This document shows, piece by piece, positions 7,255-16,124 of a stretch of DNA of 20,198 bases. Under the pieces are notes generated by a model, which was given only the letters and a program-made list of their open reading frames with translations, was not told where the DNA came from and made no database searches. The first letter of the stretch is position 1. Every line of letters begins with the position of its first letter. The position numbers were made by a program, and so were the translations under genes. This DNA is from Deltaproteobacteria bacterium (GTDB taxonomy: Bacteria; Desulfobacterota; Desulfobulbia; Desulfobulbales; UBA5123): assembly GCA_021788685.1 (NCBI GenBank), contig JAJYKH010000012.1:1-20198 (forward strand). The letters are read 5' to 3'.

Positions 7255-8216
7255 TGATGAAGTCGTATGACGTGTTCAACGGCGATGCCGACGGCATTTG
7301 CTCCCTGCACCAGCTGCGCCTCGCCCAACAGATGGAAGCGGAGCTGATCAGCGGAGTCAAGCGGGACGTCCGCCTTCTTGGCCGGCTCGCCGGGGTGAAA
7401 AGCGCCGCGGTCACCGTGCTCGACATCTCCATGGACACCAATAAGGAAGAAGTGGCCGGGCTGCTGGCGGGCGCGAGCCGCATCCTTTACATCGACCACC
7501 ATTTCGCCGGCGCCATCCCCCGGCATCCCAACCTGGAGGCCCACATCGATCCCCGCCCGGAAATGTGCACCGGGCTGATTGTCGACCGGCTGCTGGGGGG
7601 ACGGTATCGCGCCTGGGCGGTGGTTGCCGCCTTCGGCGACAACCTGCACGCCTCCGCCCGGGAGGCCGCGACCACCCTCGGTCTTGATGAGGAGCAGGTC
7701 GCCATCCTCCTTGAGATGGGGGAGCTTCTGAATTACAATGGCTACGGCCGCACGGTGGCGGACCTCCACTTCGATCCGGTCGAGCTGTACCGGGCGGTGC
7801 AGCCGTTTGCCGATCCCTTTGAATTCGCCGCCACATCGCTGGCCTTGGCGCGGCTGCGGGAAGGGTACGCGAGCGACATGCACCAGGCCCGGACCACCAC
7901 GCCCTTCCGGGAAACCCCGGAGGGGCGGGTTTACCGCTTCCCGGCGGCGGCCTGGGCCAGGCGGGCCGCCGGGGTCTTTATCAACGAGAAGGCGCGGGAG
8001 TGCCCCCAGGCGGCCCACGCCCTGCTCGTGGACAACGGCGACGACACCTTCACGGCGAGCGTGAGGGCGCCCCTGGCCCGGCGGGAAGGGGCGGATGGCC
8101 TCTGCCGCCGCTTCCCGGGCGGCGGCGGCCGGGCCGCCGCCGCTGGCATCAACGATCTCCCCGCCGGCCGGATCGGCGAGCTCCTGCGTCTCTTCGAGGA
8201 AACCTTCGCACGATGA
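7254..8216 (+). CDS. DHH-family phosphoesterase
   Basis: The 320-residue protein begins MMKSYDVFNGDADGICSLHQ. NGDADG at 9-14 matches motif I of the DHH superfamily, DIS at 57-59 fits the motif II region, and YIDHHF with DHH at 81-83 is the signature metal-binding motif. Near the C-terminus GGGGRAAAAG (about 289-298) matches the DHHA1 substrate-binding motif GGGH..AAG, but with Arg where His is usual. Family members (RecJ, NrnA, GdpP) hydrolyse nucleic acids, nanoRNA or cyclic dinucleotides in a metal-dependent way; this protein is compact and has no membrane or sensor domain. ATG 7254 shares one base with the lptD stop (TGATG); GTG 7251 is an alternative. It is translationally coupled between two envelope genes, and its substrate is unknown. 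Confidence 0.85.
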   Translation: MMKSYDVFNGDADGICSLHQLRLAQQMEAELISGVKRDVRLLGRLAGVKSAAVTVLDISMDTNKEEVAGLLAGASRILYIDHHFAGAIPRHPNLEAHIDPRPEMCTGLIVDRLLGGRYRAWAVVAAFGDNLHASAREAATTLGLDEEQVAILLEMGELLNYNGYGRTVADLHFDPVELYRAVQPFADPFEFAATSLALARLREGYASDMHQARTTTPFRETPEGRVYRFPAAAWARRAAGVFINEKARECPQAAHALLVDNGDDTFTASVRAPLARREGADGLCRRFPGGGGRAAAAGINDLPAGRIGELLRLFEETFAR

Positions 8217-9244
8217 GAAAATCCGCCTTTGTGCTTTTTCCCTTCTGCTCCCTCCTCCTGCTCACCCCTCCCGCCCTCCCGGCAGAACCGGCAACCGGAG
8301 AGCCGCTTGCCGCCGAGCTGGTGACCGACGGCCAGAAAATCGACATCTCCAGTCCGCGGTACCAGGAGCTGTTTGCGGAGCTGGAGTCCGCGCACGGTTT
8401 CACCAAGGCGGAGCTCGATTCCCTTTTTTCCGGCCTCACCATCAACCGGCGGGTGCTGGAGCTTATGGACAGGCAGTGGGAAGCGCAGCCGTACTACAAA
8501 TATTATCCCCTCTTCATCAAGCCTGAGCTGATCGCCAAGGGGAAAGAGAAGCTCATTGAAAACGCAGCGGTTCTTGAGGAAATCGAGCAGAAGCTCGGGG
8601 TGGAGCGCGAAATCGTGGTGGCGATCTGGGGGATCGAAACCCGGTTTGGTGAGATGAAGGGTGGGTTCGGGGTGTTCCAGACTCTCAACACCCTCTTCGA
8701 CGCCTACCCCCGCCGCCGGGATTTTTTCCGCAACCAGCTCGTCGAGCTCCTGCTGCTCGCCCGGGAGAACCACCTCGACCCGATGACGCTGACCGGCTCC
8801 TATGCCGGGGCTTTCGGCCAGACCCAATTCATTCCGTCGAGCTACCGTTCCTATGCGGTCGATTTCGACGGCGATGGCCGCCGGGATACCGTGGATTCGG
8901 TGCCGGACGTGCTCGCCTCAATCGCCAACTACCTTAAGCAGTTCGGCTGGACCTACGGCCAGCCGGTCTACCGGGATATCGGCTCCGCGCTCAAGGACGA
9001 GCGCCTGAAGGCCGCTTACAATGAAGGCCGCAACGGGAAGGTGGACTGGCATGTGGTGCAGAAGGCGCAAGGGGTGGCCATGCTGCCGGCGACCGGGCCG
9101 GTGACGGTGGTCGGCCTGGAGCAGGCGGACGGCACCATGCGGTATGTGGCGGGATACCCCAATTTCCAGGCAATCACCGCCTGGAACCATTCCAACCGCT
9201 ATGCCATGGCAGTTGCCGAGCTGGCGGAGTCCTTCCGGAAGTAG
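8213..9244 (+). CDS. Lytic murein transglycosylase, MltB/Slt35 type (GH103)
   Basis: The enzyme cleaves the MurNAc-GlcNAc bond of peptidoglycan to leave 1,6-anhydro-MurNAc ends, acting in the periplasm. The product is 343 residues. Residues 1-24 form a signal peptide ending LPA; there is no proper lipobox, so it is probably soluble rather than a lipoprotein like E. coli MltB. The catalytic glutamate is expected at E142 in VAIWGIETRFG, and GAFGQTQFIPSSY is the family motif. DFDGDGRRD at 217-225 matches the Ca-binding EF-hand-like loop of Slt35. The start ATG overlaps the preceding TGA (ATGA), with GAGGAAA about 10 nt upstream. It ends the lptD-DHH-mltB unit at a hairpin terminator. Confidence 0.92.
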   Translation: MRKSAFVLFPFCSLLLLTPPALPAEPATGEPLAAELVTDGQKIDISSPRYQELFAELESAHGFTKAELDSLFSGLTINRRVLELMDRQWEAQPYYKYYPLFIKPELIAKGKEKLIENAAVLEEIEQKLGVEREIVVAIWGIETRFGEMKGGFGVFQTLNTLFDAYPRRRDFFRNQLVELLLLARENHLDPMTLTGSYAGAFGQTQFIPSSYRSYAVDFDGDGRRDTVDSVPDVLASIANYLKQFGWTYGQPVYRDIGSALKDERLKAAYNEGRNGKVDWHVVQKAQGVAMLPATGPVTVVGLEQADGTMRYVAGYPNFQAITAWNHSNRYAMAVAELAESFRK

Positions 9245-9275
9245 GCGGGTAGCCGCAGGAAACCAAAAAATGAAA

Positions 9276-9306
9276 GGGGAGCGGGCGAAGGCCCGGCTCC
9301 CTTTTT
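9276..9306. terminator. Bidirectional intrinsic terminator between the mltB-like gene and acs
   Basis: GGGAGC (9277-9282) pairs with GCTCCC (9296-9301) and GGGC (9283-9286) with GCCC (9291-9294), with a GAAG loop and one bulged G. A T-run follows on the plus strand (9302-9306). The minus strand has a run of Ts beyond an upstream CCTTTCA, so it can also end acs transcripts, which read in the opposite direction. Confidence 0.85.
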
Positions 9307-9311
9307 CTTGT

Positions 9312-11306
<1,995 letters not shown>

Positions 11307-11380
11307 GGGGCCTCCAATCGGGGATTGCTGGTAGGATCAAATCGAGTGCGGCATCATCAATGAATGCGGGCAATTGGACC

Positions 11381-11410
11381 AGCATATCCCGGCGGGGGGC
11401 CGGAAGTCAA
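11381..11410 (-). promoter_or_regulatory. Sigma70-like promoter for acs
   Basis: On the minus strand TTGACT (11410-11405) and TATGCT (11386-11381) are 18 bp apart. Initiation near 11374 would give a leader of about 68 nt. The spacer is itself an inverted repeat (TCCGGC and GCCGGGA around a C-run), which could serve as an operator. Confidence 0.5.
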
Positions 11411-11425
11411 TTCGCGGCGCGACCC

Positions 11426-11454
11426 TTGGCAAAATCACCAGGGGAGAGTAAATA
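11426..11454 (+). promoter_or_regulatory. Possible promoter for the PilT-like operon
   Basis: TTGGCA (11426-11431, 5/6) is followed after 17 bp by TAAATA (11449-11454, only 3/6). It points rightward, back to back with the acs promoter. The predicted transcript would run through dispersed repeat copy B and a GC-rich palindrome (11611-11627, GGCGCC/GGCGCC) before the PilT-like gene. Confidence 0.3.
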
Positions 11455-11478
11455 TGAAAAACCCGGGCTGTGGCAACC

Positions 11479-11583
11479 TTGTCGGCCTCGCAAAAAGCCG
11501 ATTCGCCGATGTTCCACGCACTGTAACGTGTTGTTTCCTCGTTCCCGCCCGCCGGGGCTCGGGGGTTTTCGCGAGAGCATCAA
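11479..11583. repeat. 105-bp dispersed repeat, copy B
   Basis: This is the relative of 1476-1580. The termini TTGTCGGCCTCGCAAAAA and TTTTCGCGAGAGCATCAA are inverted repeats matching at about 13 of 18 positions. The core TTGTTTCCTCGTTCCCGCC matches copy A with one substitution. It lies in the acs/PilT-like divergent gap, mostly free of coding constraint, so its boundaries are clearer than in copy A. Confidence 0.6.
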
Positions 11584-11676
11584 CTTTCGGAGATTCGCTG
11601 GAAAAACCTTTCCGGCGCCCGGCCGGCGCCAACCGATGACCGCCCCCGGGCGGCGGCAACCGAAATGGGGCTCACC

Positions 11677-12825
11677 ATGAAACAGCCGGAAATCGACTAC
11701 TGGATCACGAGCATGCTGGAAACCTACGGCCATGTCTCCGATCTGAACATCACCGTCGGCAAGCCGCTGCAGGTGGAATCATCCGGGCAGCTGGTCCCCG
11801 TGCCGGTGGAGCCGGCGGTGCCGGAGCTCACCCCTTTTCAGGCCGAGGTCTTCGCCCTCAACCTGATCGGCGGCGATCAGCGGCTGCTGAAAGACCTGGT
11901 CACCACCGGCTCCTGCGACCTGTCCTATTGGCTGGGGCGCAAGGCCCGCTTCCGGGTGAACATCTTCTCCCAGAAAACCAACTTCTCCACCATCCTGCGG
12001 AAGCTGGAGACCACCATTCCCACCATCGACAAGCTCAACCTGCCGCCCATCTTCCACAAGATGGCCGAGGAAAAGAACGGGCTGATCCTGGTGACCGGCG
12101 CCACCGGCTCCGGCAAATCGACCACCCTGGCCGCCCTCCTTGACAAGATCAACAAGGAGAAGTCGGTGCACGTGGTCACCCTGGAAGACCCTATCGAGTT
12201 CGTCCATCCCCACCGGCAGGCCACCTTCAACCAGCGGGAGCTGGGCAACGACTTCGATTCCTTCGCGAACGGCCTGCGGGCCGCCCTCCGCCAGGCCCCC
12301 AAGGTGGTGCTGGTGGGCGAGATGCGCGACCGGGTGACCATGGAGATCGGCCTTTCGGCGGCGGAAACCGGCCACTTGGTGCTCTCCACCCTCCATACGG
12401 TGGACGCCGGCCAGACCATCAACCGCATCCTGGGCATGTTCGAGCAGGAGGAGCAGGCCCAGATCCGGAACCGGCTGGTGGACACCATCCGCTACATCGT
12501 CTGCCAGCGGCTGCTTCCCCGGCAGGGCGGCGGCCGGGTGGCGGCCCTCGAAATCATGGGCATGAACCTGCGGGTGAAGGATGTCATCCTGAACGGCGAG
12601 TCCGAGGGCAAAACCTTCTACGAGATCATCGAGGCGGGCACGGCCCAAGGGATGCAGACCTTCGACCAGCACATCCTGGAGCTCTACAAGGCGGGGCTGA
12701 TCTCCGAGGAGACCGCCATGGCCTACTGCTCCCGCAAGACGGCGATCGGCCGGGGGCTGGACAAGATCAAGGCGGCGCGCGGGGAGGCGACCACCAGCAT
12801 CACCGGCCTCAATATGGAGAATTAG
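11677..12825 (+). CDS. PilT/PilU-family type IV pilus motor ATPase, divergent
   Basis: Hexameric PilT-family ATPases sit at the inner-membrane base of type IV pili and power retraction. From ATG 11677 the protein is 382 residues; ATG 11665 is an alternative start with no ribosome site. The N-terminal PAS-like part (SDLNITVGKPLQVESSGQL, 21-39) corresponds to the SDLHL region of PilT. Walker A GATGSGKST is at 141-149, the Asp box near TLEDPIEF 168-175, Walker B VVLVGEMRDR at 210-219 with catalytic Glu 215, and the His box TGHLVLSTLHT at 231-241. The AIRNLIRE motif that retraction ATPases need is replaced by a sequence like VKDVILNGE. A retraction accessory motor (PilU-like) or a specialised paralogue is plausible. 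It leads a three-gene unit, and the next start is 10 bp away. Confidence 0.88.
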   Translation: MKQPEIDYWITSMLETYGHVSDLNITVGKPLQVESSGQLVPVPVEPAVPELTPFQAEVFALNLIGGDQRLLKDLVTTGSCDLSYWLGRKARFRVNIFSQKTNFSTILRKLETTIPTIDKLNLPPIFHKMAEEKNGLILVTGATGSGKSTTLAALLDKINKEKSVHVVTLEDPIEFVHPHRQATFNQRELGNDFDSFANGLRAALRQAPKVVLVGEMRDRVTMEIGLSAAETGHLVLSTLHTVDAGQTINRILGMFEQEEQAQIRNRLVDTIRYIVCQRLLPRQGGGRVAALEIMGMNLRVKDVILNGESEGKTFYEIIEAGTAQGMQTFDQHILELYKAGLISEETAMAYCSRKTAIGRGLDKIKAARGEATTSITGLNMEN

Positions 12826-12835
12826 GGAGGAACCC

Positions 12836-13603
12836 ATGATCTCGGAATGCCCGCACTGCCACCAGGAGCTCAACTTCAGCGAGGCCCAGCGCGCCAAAAT
12901 CGAGAGCGCGCTCGCCGCCCTCCAGCCCGGCAAGGCCCTGAAGCTCGGCTGCCCCCATTGCAAGAAGCCCATCGAGCTGGAAGCCGGCGCCGGCCCCAAA
13001 AAGGGAGGGGCGGAAGGTGGGGTCATGCAGGACATCCTCTATTCCCAGGGGGAGAAGAAGGCGGCTGGTCCTCCCAAACCGCAGCCCGTGCAGCCGCCGC
13101 CCGACGCCCCCAAGCCGCCGGACATCTCCTGGCTGGGCCAGGGCGAGCAGGAGGAGGGCGGCGAGTGGGTGGAGGACATCCCCACCGCCCTGCTGCTCGT
13201 CCCGCCGGCAAATGGCCAGGAAACGGTGTCTGCCGCCTTCAAGGGGCAGGGATACCAGGTGGTGATCGCGGAATCGGTGGAGGACGGACTGGAGCGGCTG
13301 CGGTTCGCCAAGTTCTCGGCGGTCGTCTTTCACACCGGGTTCGAGGAGGGAGGGCTCGCCGGCTCCTTCCACCAGCAGATGCGGGCCATGGCCATGGAAA
13401 AGCGGCGGTACATCTATTACCTGCTGATCGGCCCCGCCTTCCGGACCTTATATGATCTGGAGGCCCTGGCCCAGAGCGCCAACCTGGTGGTGAACGACAG
13501 CGAGCTCAAGCACCTGCCGGTCATCCTCAAGAAAGGGCTCCGCGACTACGAGGAGCTGTTCAACCCCCTCATCATGACCCTGCGGGAACACGGGAAGAGA
13601 TGA
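12836..13603 (+). CDS. Zinc-ribbon protein with receiver-like C-terminal domain
   Basis: This 255-residue protein is not recognised as a named family. Residues 1-45 form a zinc ribbon with two CPxC knuckles, Cys 5/8 and Cys 39/42. Residues of about 50-112 are a flexible Gly/Pro/Lys then Glu-rich linker (PKPQPVQPPPDAPKPP). Residues of about 115-250 alternate beta strands and helices like a response-regulator receiver (TALLLVPP, YQVVIAES, FSAVVFHTG, YYLLIGPA), but the expected phospho-acceptor Asp after the third strand is absent (VVFHTG). It could therefore be a phosphorylation-independent interaction module. The ribosome site GGGAGGA is strong. Its stop overlaps the PhoH2 start (ATGA), so the two are probably co-translated; an adaptor role is inference. 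Confidence 0.75.
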   Translation: MISECPHCHQELNFSEAQRAKIESALAALQPGKALKLGCPHCKKPIELEAGAGPKKGGAEGGVMQDILYSQGEKKAAGPPKPQPVQPPPDAPKPPDISWLGQGEQEEGGEWVEDIPTALLLVPPANGQETVSAAFKGQGYQVVIAESVEDGLERLRFAKFSAVVFHTGFEEGGLAGSFHQQMRAMAMEKRRYIYYLLIGPAFRTLYDLEALAQSANLVVNDSELKHLPVILKKGLRDYEELFNPLIMTLREHGKR

Positions 13604-14919
13604 TCATGAAAAAATATTTCGTGCTCGACACCAACGTCCTCCTCCACAATGCCGATTCCATCGACTCCTTTGCCGACAATATCGTGGTGCTGCCCATGTC
13701 GGTCATCGAGGAGCTGGACAAGTTCAAGTCCCACAGCGACGAGCTGGGCCGCAATTCCCGGCGGGTGATCCGCCAGCTCGACCAGCTCCGGGAAAAGGGG
13801 CGGCTGAGCGAGGGGGTGCCCATGGAAAACGGGGGCATGCTGCGGATCTACCTGGAAAAGGGCAACGTGGAGGACCCCGGCCTCGACCTGAAGCTCGCGG
13901 ACAACCGCATCCTGGCGGTGGCCTATACTCTGCTCCGGCAGGGGAACCGGGTCATTTTCGTCTCCAAGGACATCAACGCCCGCCTCAAGGCCGACGCCCT
14001 CGGCATCCAAGTCATGGATTTCGAGCGGCAGAAGATCAACTTCGACGAGCTGTATCCGGGGCAGCGGGAGGTGCGGGTGCCAGCCGCCCGCCTCGATGAG
14101 CTCTATCAGAAGAAGAAGCTCACCGTGGAGGGCCTCGACCTCTTCCCCAACGAGTTCGTGGTCCTGGTCGACGAGGCGGACGACAAGCACACGGCCATTG
14201 CCCGGGCCACCGACTCCGAAACCATGGTCCGGCTGAAGTTCGAGACCGACGAGGTGTGGCAGGTCCGCCCCCGCAGCAAGGAGCAGCGCATGGCCTTCGA
14301 GCTGCTCCTCGATCCCGAGGTGGAGCTGGTCACCCTGGTGGGGCAGGCGGGCACCGGCAAGACCCTGCTCGCCCTGGCGGCCGGGCTCGAATGTGTCCTC
14401 GGCTACAAGCGCTACGACCGGGTGCTCGTTTCCCGGCCCATCATTCCTTTGGGCAAGGACCTGGGATACATGCCCGGGGACAAGGACGAGAAGCTCGCCC
14501 ACTGGATGCAGCCCATCTTCGACAACCTGACCTATCTCATGAGCGACGGCCGCCAGGAGTCCCAGGAATCCGAGCCGGTGCGGCATAAGGTGGAGAAGCT
14601 CCTCCACGACCACCTCGTGGAGATGGAGGCCCTCACGTACATCCGGGGGCGCTCCATCCCCCGGCAGTTCGTCATTGTGGATGAGGCCCAGAACCTCACC
14701 CCCCACGAGGTGAAGACCATCATCAGCCGCGCTGGAGAGGGCACGAAGGTGGTGCTCACCGGCGATCCATACCAAATCGACAACCCCTACCTCGATTCGA
14801 GCAGCAACGGCCTCACCTACACGGCGGAGCGCCTGAAAGTGCTGCCCCTGCACGGCCACATCACCCTCAAGAAGAGCGAGCGGAGCGATCTCGCCGCGGC
14901 CGCGGCCGATTTCCTGTAA
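13600..14919 (+). CDS. PIN-PhoH fusion protein (PhoH2 type)
   Basis: PhoH2 proteins join an N-terminal PIN ribonuclease domain to a PhoH ATPase; characterised examples unwind and cleave RNA in a sequence-specific, ATP-dependent manner. The product is 439 residues. The PIN domain (about 5-140) shows VLDTNVLLH with Asp 10, VIEELDKFK with Glu near 37-38, ADNRILAVA with Asp 101 and VSKDINARLKA. The PhoH domain (about 225-439) shows Walker A GQAGTGKT at 248-255, VSRPIIPLGKDLGYMPGD, and Walker B FVIVDEAQN at 357-365. Catalytic residues look intact. In-frame ATG 13606 is an alternative start. No antitoxin-like gene precedes it; the zinc-ribbon gene occupies that place. Physiological RNA targets are unknown. 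Confidence 0.93.
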   Translation: MIMKKYFVLDTNVLLHNADSIDSFADNIVVLPMSVIEELDKFKSHSDELGRNSRRVIRQLDQLREKGRLSEGVPMENGGMLRIYLEKGNVEDPGLDLKLADNRILAVAYTLLRQGNRVIFVSKDINARLKADALGIQVMDFERQKINFDELYPGQREVRVPAARLDELYQKKKLTVEGLDLFPNEFVVLVDEADDKHTAIARATDSETMVRLKFETDEVWQVRPRSKEQRMAFELLLDPEVELVTLVGQAGTGKTLLALAAGLECVLGYKRYDRVLVSRPIIPLGKDLGYMPGDKDEKLAHWMQPIFDNLTYLMSDGRQESQESEPVRHKVEKLLHDHLVEMEALTYIRGRSIPRQFVIVDEAQNLTPHEVKTIISRAGEGTKVVLTGDPYQIDNPYLDSSSNGLTYTAERLKVLPLHGHITLKKSERSDLAAAAADFL

Positions 14920-14936
14920 TTTGTTTTCAAAATTTT

Positions 14937-14967
14937 TTGTGGCTGGAGGAGCTGAGTAGGATATACT
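14937..14967 (+). promoter_or_regulatory. Possible promoter ahead of the haem cluster
   Basis: A good -10 box TATACT (14962-14967) lies 70 bp before the radical SAM start. The best upstream -35 candidate, TTGTGG at 14937-14942, is at a long 19-bp spacing. The 117-bp gap after the PhoH2 gene also contains a weak AT hairpin followed by a T-run near 14918-14938 that might end the preceding operon. Confidence 0.35.
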
Positions 14968-15036
14968 GGAAAATCCGGCAGCCGGACCAGGGCATCGCAC
15001 CGCCCGGAAAGGTTGTTTTTTCATGTGGAGGCTAAT

Positions 15037-16110
15037 GTGGACTTCGAACCCAAATGGCTTGCTTGGGAAATCACCCGCCGCTGCAATCTCAAATGCGTTC
15101 ACTGCCGATCCTCCTCCAGCCTCGAGGTGCAGGGCCATCCCGATTTTTCCTACCAGGAGGCGGTCCGCATCCTCGACGACATCGCCGGCTACGCCAAGCC
15201 GGTGGTGGTGCTTTCGGGCGGCGAGCCCCTGCTGCGGGCGGACGTCTTCGACATCGCCGCCTACGGCACGGCCAAGGGGTTGCGCATGTGCCTGGCCACC
15301 AACGGGACCTTGGTGCAGGCGGAGACCTGCCGCCGGATCAAGGAGGCGGGGATCAAGATGGTCTCGCTCAGCCTGGACGGCGCCTCGGCCGCGGTGCACG
15401 ACAACTTCCGCAGCCAGCCCGGGGCGTTCGCGGGCACCCTCAACGCCGCCCGGCTGTTTAAGGAGAACGGCATCAAGTTCCTGATCAACTCCTCCTTCAC
15501 CAAGCGCAACCAGGAGGAAATCCCCAAGGTGTACCGGCTGGCCAAGGAGCTGGGGGCCACCGCCTGGTACATGTTCATGATCGTGCCCACCGGCCGGGGC
15601 GAGGACATCATGGCCGAGCTGATCTCGCCCGAGGACTATGAAGAGCTGCTCGCCTGGCATTACCGGATGGAAAAGGAGGAAGACGAGCTGCTGGTGCGCC
15701 CCACCTGCGCCCCCCACTACTACCGGGTGGTGCTCCAGAAGGCCAAGGAGGAGGGGGAGAAATTCGAGCGGCGCAGCCTGCAGTTTTCCACCGGCGGCGC
15801 CAAGGGCTGCCTCGCCGGCCAGCTCATCGCCCTCATCGACGTGGACGGCAACGTCCTGCCCTGCAGCTATTTTCCCAAGCCGGCCGGCAACATCCGGGAG
15901 CAGTCGTTCAAGGAGATCTGGGAGCGCTCACCCCTCTTCCGCGACCTGCGGGACTACAAGAAATACAAAGGCGCTTGCGGCGCCTGCGAGTACGTCGGGG
16001 TTTGCGGCGGCTGCCGGGCCCGGGCCTACGCGGTCACCGGCGATTACCTGGGGGAGGAGCCCTTCTGCCGCCACGTGCCGTTCAAGCTGGCTCAGGGCGG
16101 CCGGAAATAA
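15037..16110 (+). CDS. ahbD: Radical SAM/SPASM haem-synthesis protein, AhbD-like
   Basis: AhbD oxidatively decarboxylates the two propionates of iron-coproporphyrin III to vinyl groups, giving haem b, in the sirohaem-dependent pathway; NirJ relatives act in haem d1 synthesis. The protein is 357 residues. GTG 15037 is chosen because GGAGG lies five bases upstream; an in-frame TTG at 15013 has no ribosome site. The radical SAM motif CNLKCVHC gives Cys 16/20/23, and SGGEP is at 60-64. TCAPHYYR (223-230) is shared with AhbD/NirJ proteins. The SPASM region supplies Cys 258, 276, 314, 317, 323, 326 and 344 for auxiliary clusters (GACGACEYVGVCGGCRARAY). It is followed 14 bp later by hemE. AhbD is favoured over NirJ because of the haem genes; no d1 genes are present. 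Confidence 0.78.
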   Translation: MDFEPKWLAWEITRRCNLKCVHCRSSSSLEVQGHPDFSYQEAVRILDDIAGYAKPVVVLSGGEPLLRADVFDIAAYGTAKGLRMCLATNGTLVQAETCRRIKEAGIKMVSLSLDGASAAVHDNFRSQPGAFAGTLNAARLFKENGIKFLINSSFTKRNQEEIPKVYRLAKELGATAWYMFMIVPTGRGEDIMAELISPEDYEELLAWHYRMEKEEDELLVRPTCAPHYYRVVLQKAKEEGEKFERRSLQFSTGGAKGCLAGQLIALIDVDGNVLPCSYFPKPAGNIREQSFKEIWERSPLFRDLRDYKKYKGACGACEYVGVCGGCRARAYAVTGDYLGEEPFCRHVPFKLAQGGRK

Positions 16111-16124
16111 AGAAAGGAGAGTTG

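Noticed and set aside
11454..11639. 61-codon rightward frame starting MKNPGCGNLVGLAK with a GGGGAG ribosome site
   Set aside because: Most of it is dispersed repeat copy B and GC-rich palindrome, so the frame is more likely an accident of the repeat than a gene, although the ribosome site is good.
14941..14957. Sigma54 promoter before the AhbD-like gene
   Set aside because: The GG and GC elements are separated by 8 rather than the required 10 bases.
15013..15036. Upstream TTG start for the AhbD-like gene
   Set aside because: No ribosome site precedes it, whereas GGAGG sits correctly before GTG 15037 and the family N-terminus starts there.
13546..15717. Leftward open frame of 723 codons spanning the PhoH2 and AhbD-like genes
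   Set aside because: It crosses two well-supported genes and a promoter-like gap, with biased His/Leu/Gly composition typical of antisense reading.
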